6,021 bases of DNA, taken from the NCBI GenBank assembly GCA_900555065.1, contig USJY01000092.1:1-6021 (forward strand), written 5' to 3'. The notes beneath the pieces are model-generated. The model saw nothing but the letters and a program-made list of their open reading frames with translations. It did not search any database and was not told the DNA's origin. This document shows positions 1-5,659 of this stretch, in pieces; positions within the stretch are counted from its first letter, which is position 1, and each line of letters starts with the position of its first letter. Position numbers and translations under genes: made by a program. This DNA comes from an uncultured Eubacteriales bacterium. GTDB taxonomy: Bacteria; Bacillota; Clostridia; Oscillospirales; UMGS1783.

Positions 1-1
1 T

Positions 2-1960
2 GAAATAGGGGAGCCGTATGCGGGCGGTCTGTTTGAGCAGCCCGACCGCAGCCCGTTTTTTCGCTATGCCCGCGCACAGCGCATGTTCTGGGAGCGTCAG
101 CAAATGCCGGAGTATTTGGGCGGAAAACTCTATCCGGCAGGAAAGAAGTACCCGAATCCGCCTGCTGTCGCGCCTGATTTTTCCTATACCGTCTCCGTTG
201 CGGTGGACTGGGACCGACTTGAGAAGGCGGATGCGGACTGCTGCCGCGCTATGCGCGCGGAGTATGACCGCCTGCCGATGATAAAGCCCCCGCACGTTGT
301 GGGCGGCGCGGGATACGTGCACTCCATTCCGAACTACGGACGTGTGCTGAAAGAAGGGCTGGACCGATATGCCGAGCGGGTGGCCGCTCTGCCGGAAGGT
401 GATTTCCGCGCCGGGCTGGAAGAGATTCTCGCGGGCATCCGCGCATATCACGCCCGGTCGCTGGCGCTGCTGGAGGCGCAGGGAGCGGACGCGCAGCTCA
501 TAAAAGCGCTTCGCCGCGTGCCGTTTCAGCCTGCGCGCAGTCTGTATGAGGCGGTCGTGTGCTGGAACTTTATCTATTTCATCGACGGCTGCGACAATCC
601 GGGCCGGCTCGATGCGGACCTGATCGAATACTACCAGGGCGAAGACATTACGCCGATCCTGCGCGAATATTTTGAGATTGTGGACCGCAACGACGGCTGG
701 TCGAGTGCGGTGGGACCGGACTGCAACCCGCTCACGCTGCAGGTGCTGCGCGCGGTGAAAGGCCTGCGCCGTCCGAGCGTCGAGCTGCGCGTCACACCCG
801 AAACGCCGGACGAAGTCTGGCAGGCGGCGGCCGACGCGCTGGAGTCGAGCTGCGGCTCTCCGGCGCTCTACTGCGAACGGCGGTATCAGCAGGAGCTCGC
901 CCGCCGCTTCCCGGAGATTCCGGAAGCCGACCGGCTGCGCTTTAACGGCGGCGGGTGCACGGAGACGATGCTCGCCGGGCTGTCCAACGTCGGTTCGCTG
1001 GATGCGGGAATCAATATGGCGCTCGTTTTTTCCGACTGGATGCGCGAAGGTCTTGCCGGCAGTGCGAATTTCGACGCGTTCTACAACGGGTTGATGGCGC
1101 GTACGGCGGCCGTGGTCGCAGAGACGCTGGACCAGGTGAACGACTTTCGGAAAACCCGCGCCGAGGTGCGGCCGCAGCCTGTGCGCACGCTGCTGATCGA
1201 CGACTGTATCGACCGTGGGCTGGATTTCAACGCCGGCGGCGCGCGCTATAATTGGAGCATTATCAATTTTGCCGGTCTTGTGAACGTAATCGACTCGTTG
1301 CTCGCAGTGCGTGAGCTTGTGTATACGAAAAAATACTACAGCCCGGAGGAGTTTATCGCGGCGGTGGACGCGCATGACCCGGCCTACCTGGCCCGCCTGC
1401 GCGAAATGCCCGTATACGGCGTGGACGACGACGCGGCGGACGCGCTTGCCGCGGATTTTGTGCGTCGCGCCTTCGCAACGCTCGATCAGCGCACGCCCTA
1501 TCTCGGCGGCGCGTTTCTGCCCGCCTCCATTCAGTTTACGACCTATGTGGACGCGGGCGCGGCCGTCCCCGCGACTCCAGACGGCCGCGCGGCCGGCGAG
1601 CCGCTGGCCGACTCGCTCGGCGCTGTGCAGGGCCGCGATACGGCTGGGCCCACAGCCCTGCTGCGCAGCGTGGCAAAACTGCCGCTCCAGTCGGCCCTGG
1701 GCACGCCCGTGCTCAATTTAAGGCTGCAAAAGCAGTTCCTGCGCGCCGCCCTGCGCCCGCTTGTGCTCGGCTTTTTTGAGGAGGGCGGCATGCAGGTGCA
1801 GATCAGCTGCCTGTCCCGCGAGGAGATTCTGGACGCGATGGAGCACCCCGAAAGGCATGAGAACCTCATCGTACGCACCGGCGGCTATTCGGAATATTTC
1901 AACCGCCTTACGCCCGAACTGAAACAGACCGTGCTCCGGCGCACGGAATTCAGCGCGTAA
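2..1960 (+). CDS. Glycyl radical enzyme, pyruvate formate-lyase superfamily, substrate unassigned (5' partial)
   Basis: The frame is open from base 2, so the start lies upstream of the window; 652 residues are visible (numbered here from the first visible codon). Family marks in order: a VHSIPNYGRVL motif with His107; GRLDADLIEYY from Gly201; PSVELRVTPETPDEVW; the active-site loop GGGCTETM with Cys319 and Glu321; LIDDCIDRGLDFNAGGARYN; ATPDGR at 524-529; and the C-terminal radical loop VRTGGYSEYF with the radical Gly at 628, 24 residues from the end. In this family a radical SAM activase makes the glycyl radical, which is passed to the Cys to form a thiyl radical. The single Cys followed by x-Glu, not the Cys-Cys pair of true pyruvate formate-lyase, places it with the dehydratase, decarboxylase and C-N/C-S lyase classes. 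Substrate cannot be named. Cys-to-Gly spacing (309 residues) is close to that of known members; roughly 100-170 N-terminal residues are missing. The activase is not in view. It is probably an operon with the nucleoside hydrolase 25 nt downstream. Cytoplasmic, oxygen-sensitive when active. Confidence 0.93.
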   Translation, partial: EIGEPYAGGLFEQPDRSPFFRYARAQRMFWERQQMPEYLGGKLYPAGKKYPNPPAVAPDFSYTVSVAVDWDRLEKADADCCRAMRAEYDRLPMIKPPHVVGGAGYVHSIPNYGRVLKEGLDRYAERVAALPEGDFRAGLEEILAGIRAYHARSLALLEAQGADAQLIKALRRVPFQPARSLYEAVVCWNFIYFIDGCDNPGRLDADLIEYYQGEDITPILREYFEIVDRNDGWSSAVGPDCNPLTLQVLRAVKGLRRPSVELRVTPETPDEVWQAAADALESSCGSPALYCERRYQQELARRFPEIPEADRLRFNGGGCTETMLAGLSNVGSLDAGINMALVFSDWMREGLAGSANFDAFYNGLMARTAAVVAETLDQVNDFRKTRAEVRPQPVRTLLIDDCIDRGLDFNAGGARYNWSIINFAGLVNVIDSLLAVRELVYTKKYYSPEEFIAAVDAHDPAYLARLREMPVYGVDDDAADALAADFVRRAFATLDQRTPYLGGAFLPASIQFTTYVDAGAAVPATPDGRAAGEPLADSLGAVQGRDTAGPTALLRSVAKLPLQSALGTPVLNLRLQKQFLRAALRPLVLGFFEEGGMQVQISCLSREEILDAMEHPERHENLIVRTGGYSEYFNRLTPELKQTVLRRTEFSA

Positions 1961-1970
1961 AGCCGACTAT

Positions 1971-1977
1971 AGGGAGG
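1971..1977 (+). promoter_or_regulatory. Ribosome binding site of the nucleoside hydrolase gene
   Basis: AGGGAGG lies 8 nt before the ATG at 1986, within the 25-nt gap after the glycyl radical enzyme stop. It is strong and well spaced, fixes the start at 1986, and supports translation from a message shared with the upstream gene. No promoter-like sequence fits in the short gap. Confidence 0.85.
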
Positions 1978-1985
1978 AAACGCTT

Positions 1986-2885
1986 ATGTGGACCGGCCGT
2001 CCCCTGATTATCGACACGGATCCCGGCACCGACGACGCCATCGCCCTGCTCGTCGCGGCGGCGGAAGGGCTGGACGTACGCCTTGTCGTATCCACCTACG
2101 GCAACGTTCCGCATGCGCATACAAAGAGAAACGCCGTAGACCTTGCCGGCCTGCTCTTTCCCGGCACGCCAGTGCTCTACGGCGCGGACGGGCCGATCGA
2201 GGGGCGCGGGCACACCGCGGAATACGTGCACGGTGCGAACGGGGTGGGCGGCGTGCGCCTGCGCTCGTTTGCGCCGCCTGATTGCGAACAGGGCGGGACC
2301 GACGCGCTGTACAGGAAGATACAGGCGCTGGGCCGCCCCGACTATATCGCGCTCGGTCCGTTGACAAACCTCGCCCGCCTGCTCGCCGCCTATCCGCAAG
2401 TCGAGCTCGGACGTGTGGTGGTCATGGGCGGAGGACTGCATGAGTCGAACATGGACAGCGGCGCCGAGTTCAACTTCGCGTGCGACCCCGTCGCCGTGCG
2501 CGCCGTACTGGACAGCGGCCGCGTCCCGCAGCTCGTCCCGCTCGACGCGACGCACCAGATCCAGCTTTCTATGGAGGAAGTCGCCGCCGTCTCCGGTCCT
2601 GCCGCGCCGGCGGACACGCCGCGCGGCCAGTTCGCGGCCATTCTCCGCTATAATTATGACATGAGCCTGCGGCAGGGCGACAGCGGCGCGATCGTACACG
2701 ATGCGACGGCGGTGCTGGCCTACCGCTACCCGGAACGGTTCCATGCGCAGTCCATGCGCCTGGCCGTGGACGGACAGGGCCGTCTGTCTGCGCTGCCGGG
2801 CGCGCCGAACGCCGCGTTCACCACGGGCGTAGACCGCGCCTTCGTCCTTGCGCGGCTCAAGGCCGCATATGCCCGTCTGTCCTGA
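1986..2885 (+). CDS. Nucleoside hydrolase, inosine-uridine preferring family (group I type)
   Basis: A complete 299-residue protein of normal family length. Such enzymes hydrolyse the N-glycosidic bond of ribonucleosides to free base and ribose, using an active-site calcium ion, in the cytoplasm. Signatures: IIDTDPGTDDAIALL with Asp10, Asp12, Asp16 and Asp17 (the DxDxxxDD calcium and nucleophile motif); Asn40 in YGNVPHAH; HGANGVGG; GPLTNLA with Thr127; VVMGGG; Asn155, Glu161 and Asn163 in the ribose-binding segment (SGAEFNFACDP); and His238-Asp239 in IVHDATAVLA, matching the catalytic His and calcium-binding Asp of group I enzymes. These residues keep a nearly constant offset from the Crithidia enzyme as I remember it, so it should be active. 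Base preference (purine, pyrimidine or a modified base) cannot be read from sequence. It follows the glycyl radical enzyme by 25 nt, so both probably serve one catabolic route. The start is set by the strong ribosome binding site at 1971-1977. Confidence 0.95.
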   Translation: MWTGRPLIIDTDPGTDDAIALLVAAAEGLDVRLVVSTYGNVPHAHTKRNAVDLAGLLFPGTPVLYGADGPIEGRGHTAEYVHGANGVGGVRLRSFAPPDCEQGGTDALYRKIQALGRPDYIALGPLTNLARLLAAYPQVELGRVVVMGGGLHESNMDSGAEFNFACDPVAVRAVLDSGRVPQLVPLDATHQIQLSMEEVAAVSGPAAPADTPRGQFAAILRYNYDMSLRQGDSGAIVHDATAVLAYRYPERFHAQSMRLAVDGQGRLSALPGAPNAAFTTGVDRAFVLARLKAAYARLS

Positions 2886-2897
2886 CCGCGCCCCGTT

Positions 2898-2940
2898 CGG
2901 CTGCTGCGCCGTGGCGCGCAATGCCGTCCCTTATTTTCTC
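2898..2940 (+). terminator. Possible weak intrinsic terminator after the nucleoside hydrolase gene
   Basis: An imperfect hairpin can form 12 nt past the stop: CGGC (2898-2901) with GCCG (2923-2926), then TGCGC (2905-2909) with GCGCA (2916-2920), separated by a small internal loop. A T-rich run, TTATTTTCTC, follows at 2931-2940, but it is interrupted and starts 4 nt after the stem. The placement between two transcription units is right, but the structure is poor and it may be fortuitous. Confidence 0.3.
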
Positions 2941-2950
2941 GTATAAACGC

Positions 2951-2979
2951 TTGCAAAAGTGAAAAACTTGTACTATAAT
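2951..2979 (+). promoter_or_regulatory. Sigma-A type promoter of serS
   Basis: The -35 box TTGCAA (2951-2956, four of six consensus bases) and a perfect -10 box TATAAT (2974-2979) are 17 bp apart, in a short AT-rich island that stands out from the GC-rich surroundings. Transcription would start near 2986, just before the first base-pairing element of the T-box leader, giving a leader of about 245 nt before the serS start codon. Confidence 0.85.
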
Positions 2980-3162
2980 ATTTTTTAACCACGCCTGAGA
3001 AAAGAAAAGGCCGTCTAGTCCCGTCATCAGAGAGCCGGGGAGGGGTGCGACCCCGGCGTCGGACGCGGCTGTTTCCGCTTTTCGAGTGGCCGGCGATGAG
3101 CCGGAGGGCCGGTACCCCGTATCGTACCATAGAGCGACCGGCGCCTATTGCCGCCGGTAATT

Positions 3163-3191
3163 TGGGTGGCAACGCGGAATCTTCCGTCCCA
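3163..3191 (+). promoter_or_regulatory. T-box antiterminator with UGGC tRNA-acceptor-binding bulge
   Basis: TGGG (3163-3166) pairs with CCCA (3188-3191). A 7-nt bulge TGGCAAC (3167-3173) follows, then GCGGA (3174-3178) pairs with TCCGT (3183-3187), the outer pair being G-U, closing on a 4-nt loop. The bulge TGGC pairs with the tRNA NCCA end; its fourth base C calls for G at discriminator position 73, which bacterial tRNA-Ser carries. The common bulge consensus is TGGNACC; here the sixth position is A. It is mutually exclusive with the terminator at 3177-3215. Confidence 0.9.
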
Positions 3192-3215
3192 TTTGGGGAG
3201 GAGGATTCTTTTTTT
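3177..3215 (+). terminator. Regulated intrinsic terminator of the serS T-box leader
   Basis: GAATCTTCC (3177-3185) pairs with GGAGGATTC (3200-3208) through nine pairs including one G-U. After a G-A mismatch, TCCC (3187-3190) pairs with GGGG (3195-3198) around the loop ATTT. Seven T residues follow at 3209-3215. The 5' arm shares bases 3177-3191 with the antiterminator, so only one structure can form at a time. It ends 17 nt before the serS start codon. Confidence 0.93.
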
Positions 3216-3220
3216 ATGAA

Positions 3221-3225
3221 AGGAA
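3221..3225 (+). promoter_or_regulatory. serS: Ribosome binding site of serS
   Basis: AGGAA lies 7 nt before the ATG at 3233, directly after the T tract of the leader terminator. It is moderate in strength but well placed. The ATG at 3216 is in another frame and has no such site, so 3233 is the start. Confidence 0.7.
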
Positions 3226-3232
3226 GAGATTT

Positions 3233-4510
3233 ATGCTGGACATCAAACTGCTGCGGACCGACCCCGAACTTGTAAAGGAGAATATTCGAAAAAAGTTTCA
3301 GGACGAAAAGCTCGTCCTGGTCGACGAAGTGCTGGACTTTGACCGGCAGTTCCGCGAAGCGAAAGCCCGCGGCGATATGCTGCGCGGTCAGCGCAATTCC
3401 ATCAGCAAGAGCATCGGCGGTCTGATGGCGAAGGGTCTGCGGGCCGAGGCCGAGCAGGCCAAGGCCGAAGTGGGCGCGATCGCGCAGGAGCTCGCCGCGC
3501 TCGAGACGCTTGAGACGGAGCTTGCGGAGAAGATACGCGAGCGGATGCTCGTCATTCCCAATATCATAGACGAATCCGTGCCCATCGGCCGGGACGACAG
3601 CGAGAACGTCGAAGTGGAGCGCTTCGGCGAACCTGCCGTGCCCGACTACGAGGTGCCGTATCATGTGGACATTATGGAGCGCCTGTGCGGGATCGATCTT
3701 GAAAGCGCGCGCAAGACCAGCGGCAACGGCTTTTACTATTTGAAAGGCGACATTGCAAGGCTGCACTCCGCAATTCTCTCCTATGCCCGCGATTTCATGA
3801 TCGGTCGCGGTTTTACGTACTATATCCCGCCCTTCATGATCCGCAGCGAAGTCGTCACCGGCGTGATGAGCTTTGCCGAAATGGAGAATATGATGTACAA
3901 AATCGAGGGCGAGGACCTGTACCTGATCGGTACGAGCGAACACTCCATGATCGGCAAGTTCATAGATACAATGCTGGACAAAAAGGAGCTGCCCCAGGCC
4001 CTGACGAGCTATTCCCCGTGTTTCCGCAAGGAGGTGGGCGCGCATGGAATCGAGGAGCGCGGCGTGTACCGCATCCACCAGTTTGAGAAACAGGAGATGG
4101 TCGTCGTCTGCGAGCCGGAGGAGAGCATGGCGTGGTTTGATAAGATGTGGCAGAACACGGTCGATTTCTTCCGTACGCTCGACATACCGGTCCGCACGCT
4201 GGAATGCTGCTCCGGCGACCTTGCCGACCTGAAGGTCAAGAGCGTGGATGTGGAGGCGTGGTCGCCCCGCCAGAAAAAGTACTTTGAAGTGGGCAGCTGC
4301 TCTAACCTTGGCGACGCGCAGAGCCGGCGTCTCGGTATCCGCGTGCGCGGCGAGAACGGGAATTACTTCCCGCACACGCTGAACAATACGGTGGTCGCCC
4401 CGCCGCGTATGCTCATCGCGTTTCTGGAAAACAATCTGCAGGCCGACGGCTCGATCGCCATTCCCGCGGCGCTGCGCGCCTATATGGGCGGGCAGGAGCG
4501 CATTGGCTGA
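3233..4510 (+). CDS. serS: Serine--tRNA ligase (seryl-tRNA synthetase, class II)
   Basis: A complete 425-residue protein, normal for bacterial SerRS. It charges tRNA-Ser with serine using ATP (and serves tRNA-Sec where selenocysteine is used), as a cytoplasmic homodimer. The N-terminal part (about residues 29-108) is rich in charged heptads, as expected for the antiparallel coiled-coil arm that grips the tRNA-Ser long variable arm, and it ends in the usual LVIPNIIDESVPIG. The catalytic core shows the serine-binding loop Thr234-Ser235-Glu236, motif 2 (FRKEVGAHGIEERGVYRIHQFEKQE, residues 264-288, with Arg265, Glu267 and the HQFEKQE block), VGSCSNLGDAQSRR, and motif 3 with Arg392 in VVAPPRMLIAFLE, ending IPAALRAYMGG. 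Several blocks differ from the Bacillus/E. coli textbook form (GDAQSRR instead of TDFQARR; NNTVVAPPR instead of NGSGLAVGR), which I read as a clostridial subtype because the catalytic residues are kept. Expression is governed by the T-box leader at 2986-3215. Confidence 0.98.
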   Translation: MLDIKLLRTDPELVKENIRKKFQDEKLVLVDEVLDFDRQFREAKARGDMLRGQRNSISKSIGGLMAKGLRAEAEQAKAEVGAIAQELAALETLETELAEKIRERMLVIPNIIDESVPIGRDDSENVEVERFGEPAVPDYEVPYHVDIMERLCGIDLESARKTSGNGFYYLKGDIARLHSAILSYARDFMIGRGFTYYIPPFMIRSEVVTGVMSFAEMENMMYKIEGEDLYLIGTSEHSMIGKFIDTMLDKKELPQALTSYSPCFRKEVGAHGIEERGVYRIHQFEKQEMVVVCEPEESMAWFDKMWQNTVDFFRTLDIPVRTLECCSGDLADLKVKSVDVEAWSPRQKKYFEVGSCSNLGDAQSRRLGIRVRGENGNYFPHTLNNTVVAPPRMLIAFLENNLQADGSIAIPAALRAYMGGQERIG

Positions 4511-4594
4511 AGCGCGTCCGCCCGCACTCCGCGGCCAGCGCCGCCGCAAGGATGAAAACTTTGCTCGGTATTTTGAAAGCCGCAGGGCAAATCG

Positions 4595-4623
4595 TTGCTT
4601 TTCCACCTGCGCTATGCTATAAT
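4595..4623 (+). promoter_or_regulatory. Extended -10 promoter of the CPBP protease and tadA genes
   Basis: The -35 box TTGCTT (4595-4600) and the -10 box TATAAT (4618-4623) are 17 bp apart, and TGC immediately before the -10 (4615-4617) makes an extended -10 element. Transcription would start near 4630, leaving about 55 nt of leader before the ATG at 4685. The gap after serS has no clear terminator, so readthrough from serS may add to this promoter. A CGCAGG/CCTGCG inverted repeat (4581-4586 and 4606-4611) flanks the -35 box; its significance is unknown. Confidence 0.75.
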
Positions 4624-4668
4624 TTATGACTATATTCCGGATTTCAAAGCGATAGAACCGATTCTGGC

Positions 4669-4675
4669 AAGGAGG
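4669..4675 (+). promoter_or_regulatory. Ribosome binding site that fixes the CPBP protease start
   Basis: AAGGAGG is a near-perfect Shine-Dalgarno sequence ending 9 nt before the ATG at 4685. It selects this start over the in-frame TTG at 4595, which overlaps the -35 promoter box and lies upstream of the predicted transcription start. Confidence 0.88.
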
Positions 4676-4684
4676 ATTGCAGGC

Positions 4685-5659
4685 ATGACATATATAACGC
4701 CCCAGCAGGCGTGGATACGCTCCCTGAAAAAGGAAGTCACGGTCCTGACGCTGGTCTTTATGGGCCTGCAGGTTCTGACGAATCTGTTCAGCGTCGCCGT
4801 GTTGGCCGTATTTTCCGGTCCGCTGAGCGCGCCGGCTGCGGCCGCGGCCGCGCCGGTCGGCGACCGGCTGGCGCTGACCCAGTCCCTCCTGCTCTATTTC
4901 TTCATGTTCGCGCTTCCCATCGGTTTTTATTTTCTCATCACCTACCGCCAGCCAGCCGGGAGCTATTTCAAATGCGGGCGGCCGAAGTTCTGGTACACGG
5001 TCGGCGGCGTATTCGGCGTGATCGCCATCAACTATGTCGCCAGCATTTTGAGCGATGCGGGCGATATGCTGTTTCACCGCGCGGGCCTGCTCGATTCCGC
5101 CGCCGTCACATACGCGATCACAGACGATCCGCTCAACAACCTGCTCGTCCTGTTCGCCCTGGTCATCTTTCCCGCGTTTATGGAGGAGTTCGCGTTCCGC
5201 GGGATCATCGCGGGCAGGCTTGGCCTGTATAACAAGGGCATGGCGGTCGTCGTCTCCGCCCTGCTGTTCGGGCTGATTCACATGACGGCCGAACAGATTC
5301 CGTTTGCCGTCTGCGCAGGGCTTCTGCTCGGGTATATCTATCTGAAAACGCAGTCCATCTGGTCTGTCGTCATCATACACGCCGCCAACAACCTCGTTTC
5401 GTATATATCCATGTACTGGAGCGCGCGCACGGGCGACGCGTTTCTGGCCGAGCGCAATTTTATGATTCTGTTCGCCTGTCTGTTCGTCGTGGGCTTTATC
5501 TCGCTTGTGGTGATGGCCATCCGGCACCGCCGTACATCCCGCGACCCGCTCCCCTTCGGGCGCGCGCTTTGCGCCGCAGTACTGCACCCCGCGTTTCTGA
5601 TTGTGGCTGCGCTCTGCCTTGGGATAGCGGCCGCCATCTCGGCGCTCGGGATCCTATGA
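4685..5659 (+). CDS. CPBP family intramembrane glutamic endopeptidase (Abi/CAAX protease-like)
   Basis: A 324-residue polytopic membrane protein. Hydrophobic segments lie at about residues 18-43, 66-86, 103-121, 152-166, 185-199, 205-220, 224-244, 259-279 and 298-323. The three family motifs are intact: EEFAFRG with Glu167, Glu168 and Arg172; FGLIHM with Phe195 and His199; and HAANN with His232 and Asn236. In the CPBP/Rce1 family the paired Glu and the two His residues form the active site inside the membrane; members cleave prenylated proteins in eukaryotes and have been linked to peptide processing or bacteriocin self-immunity in bacteria. The target here is unknown, with no bacteriocin or prenylated substrate nearby. 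An Ala-rich loop (Pro50, then Ala51-56) joins the first two segments. The start is chosen for the ribosome binding site at 4669-4675; the 30-codon extension to the TTG at 4595 covers the gene's own promoter. The stop overlaps the tadA start by 4 nt, implying coupled translation. Confidence 0.95.
   Translation: MTYITPQQAWIRSLKKEVTVLTLVFMGLQVLTNLFSVAVLAVFSGPLSAPAAAAAAPVGDRLALTQSLLLYFFMFALPIGFYFLITYRQPAGSYFKCGRPKFWYTVGGVFGVIAINYVASILSDAGDMLFHRAGLLDSAAVTYAITDDPLNNLLVLFALVIFPAFMEEFAFRGIIAGRLGLYNKGMAVVVSALLFGLIHMTAEQIPFAVCAGLLLGYIYLKTQSIWSVVIIHAANNLVSYISMYWSARTGDAFLAERNFMILFACLFVVGFISLVVMAIRHRRTSRDPLPFGRALCAAVLHPAFLIVAALCLGIAAAISALGIL

Larger units (their letters stand above)
2986..3215 (+). promoter_or_regulatory. 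T-box riboswitch (tRNA-Ser responsive) controlling serS
   Basis: Class I transcriptional T-box leader. Stem I base: GAAAAG (3004-3009) pairs with CTTTTC (3078-3083). Above the specifier loop AGTCCCGTC (3017-3025) pairs with GACGCGGCT (3062-3070), with one C-C mismatch and one G-U. Then comes the AGAGAG motif (3029-3034) and a distal helix GCCGGGG (3034-3040) with CCCCGGC (3051-3057), closed by a loop with GGTGCGA. The 3' side of the specifier loop (3071-3077) holds TCC at 3074-3076 followed by a purine, a Ser codon. Short hairpins follow at 3090-3104 and 3111-3128. Stem III is ACCGGCG (3137-3143) with CGCCGGT (3152-3158). The T-box proper, TTTGGGTGGCAACGCGG, begins at 3161. Uncharged tRNA-Ser, reading UCC with its anticodon and pairing its 3' end with UGGC, should stabilise the antiterminator and allow serS expression; charged tRNA permits termination. 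The start coordinate is inferred from the promoter. Confidence 0.95.

Noticed and set aside
1247..1252. TATAAT inside the glycyl radical enzyme gene (a second at 2649-2654 in the nucleoside hydrolase gene)
   Set aside because: Both encode conserved protein (the RYN segment of the radical enzyme and RYNYD of the hydrolase), and I saw no convincing -35 box at the right distance.
83..1960. ATG at 83 as the start of the glycyl radical enzyme
   Set aside because: The same frame stays open back to base 2 with family-like sequence and no ribosome binding site stands before 83; the true start is outside the window.
1950..2921. A 323-codon open frame on the minus strand
   Set aside because: It mirrors the nucleoside hydrolase, whose catalytic motifs are all intact on the + strand.
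3045..3275. A 76-codon open frame across the T-box leader
   Set aside because: It follows the structured leader RNA, crosses the terminator and enters serS out of frame; no ribosome binding site.
4511..4594. Terminator or tRNA gene after serS
   Set aside because: GCGGC (4531-4535) and GCCGC (4540-4544) can form a small hairpin but no T tract follows; no cloverleaf or CCA end is present, so no tRNA-Ser gene lies here.
2726..5587. A 953-codon open frame on the minus strand
   Set aside because: It lies antisense to serS, the T-box leader and the protease, is rich in His, Arg and Asp as expected of a shadow frame in GC-rich DNA, and shows no recognisable domain.
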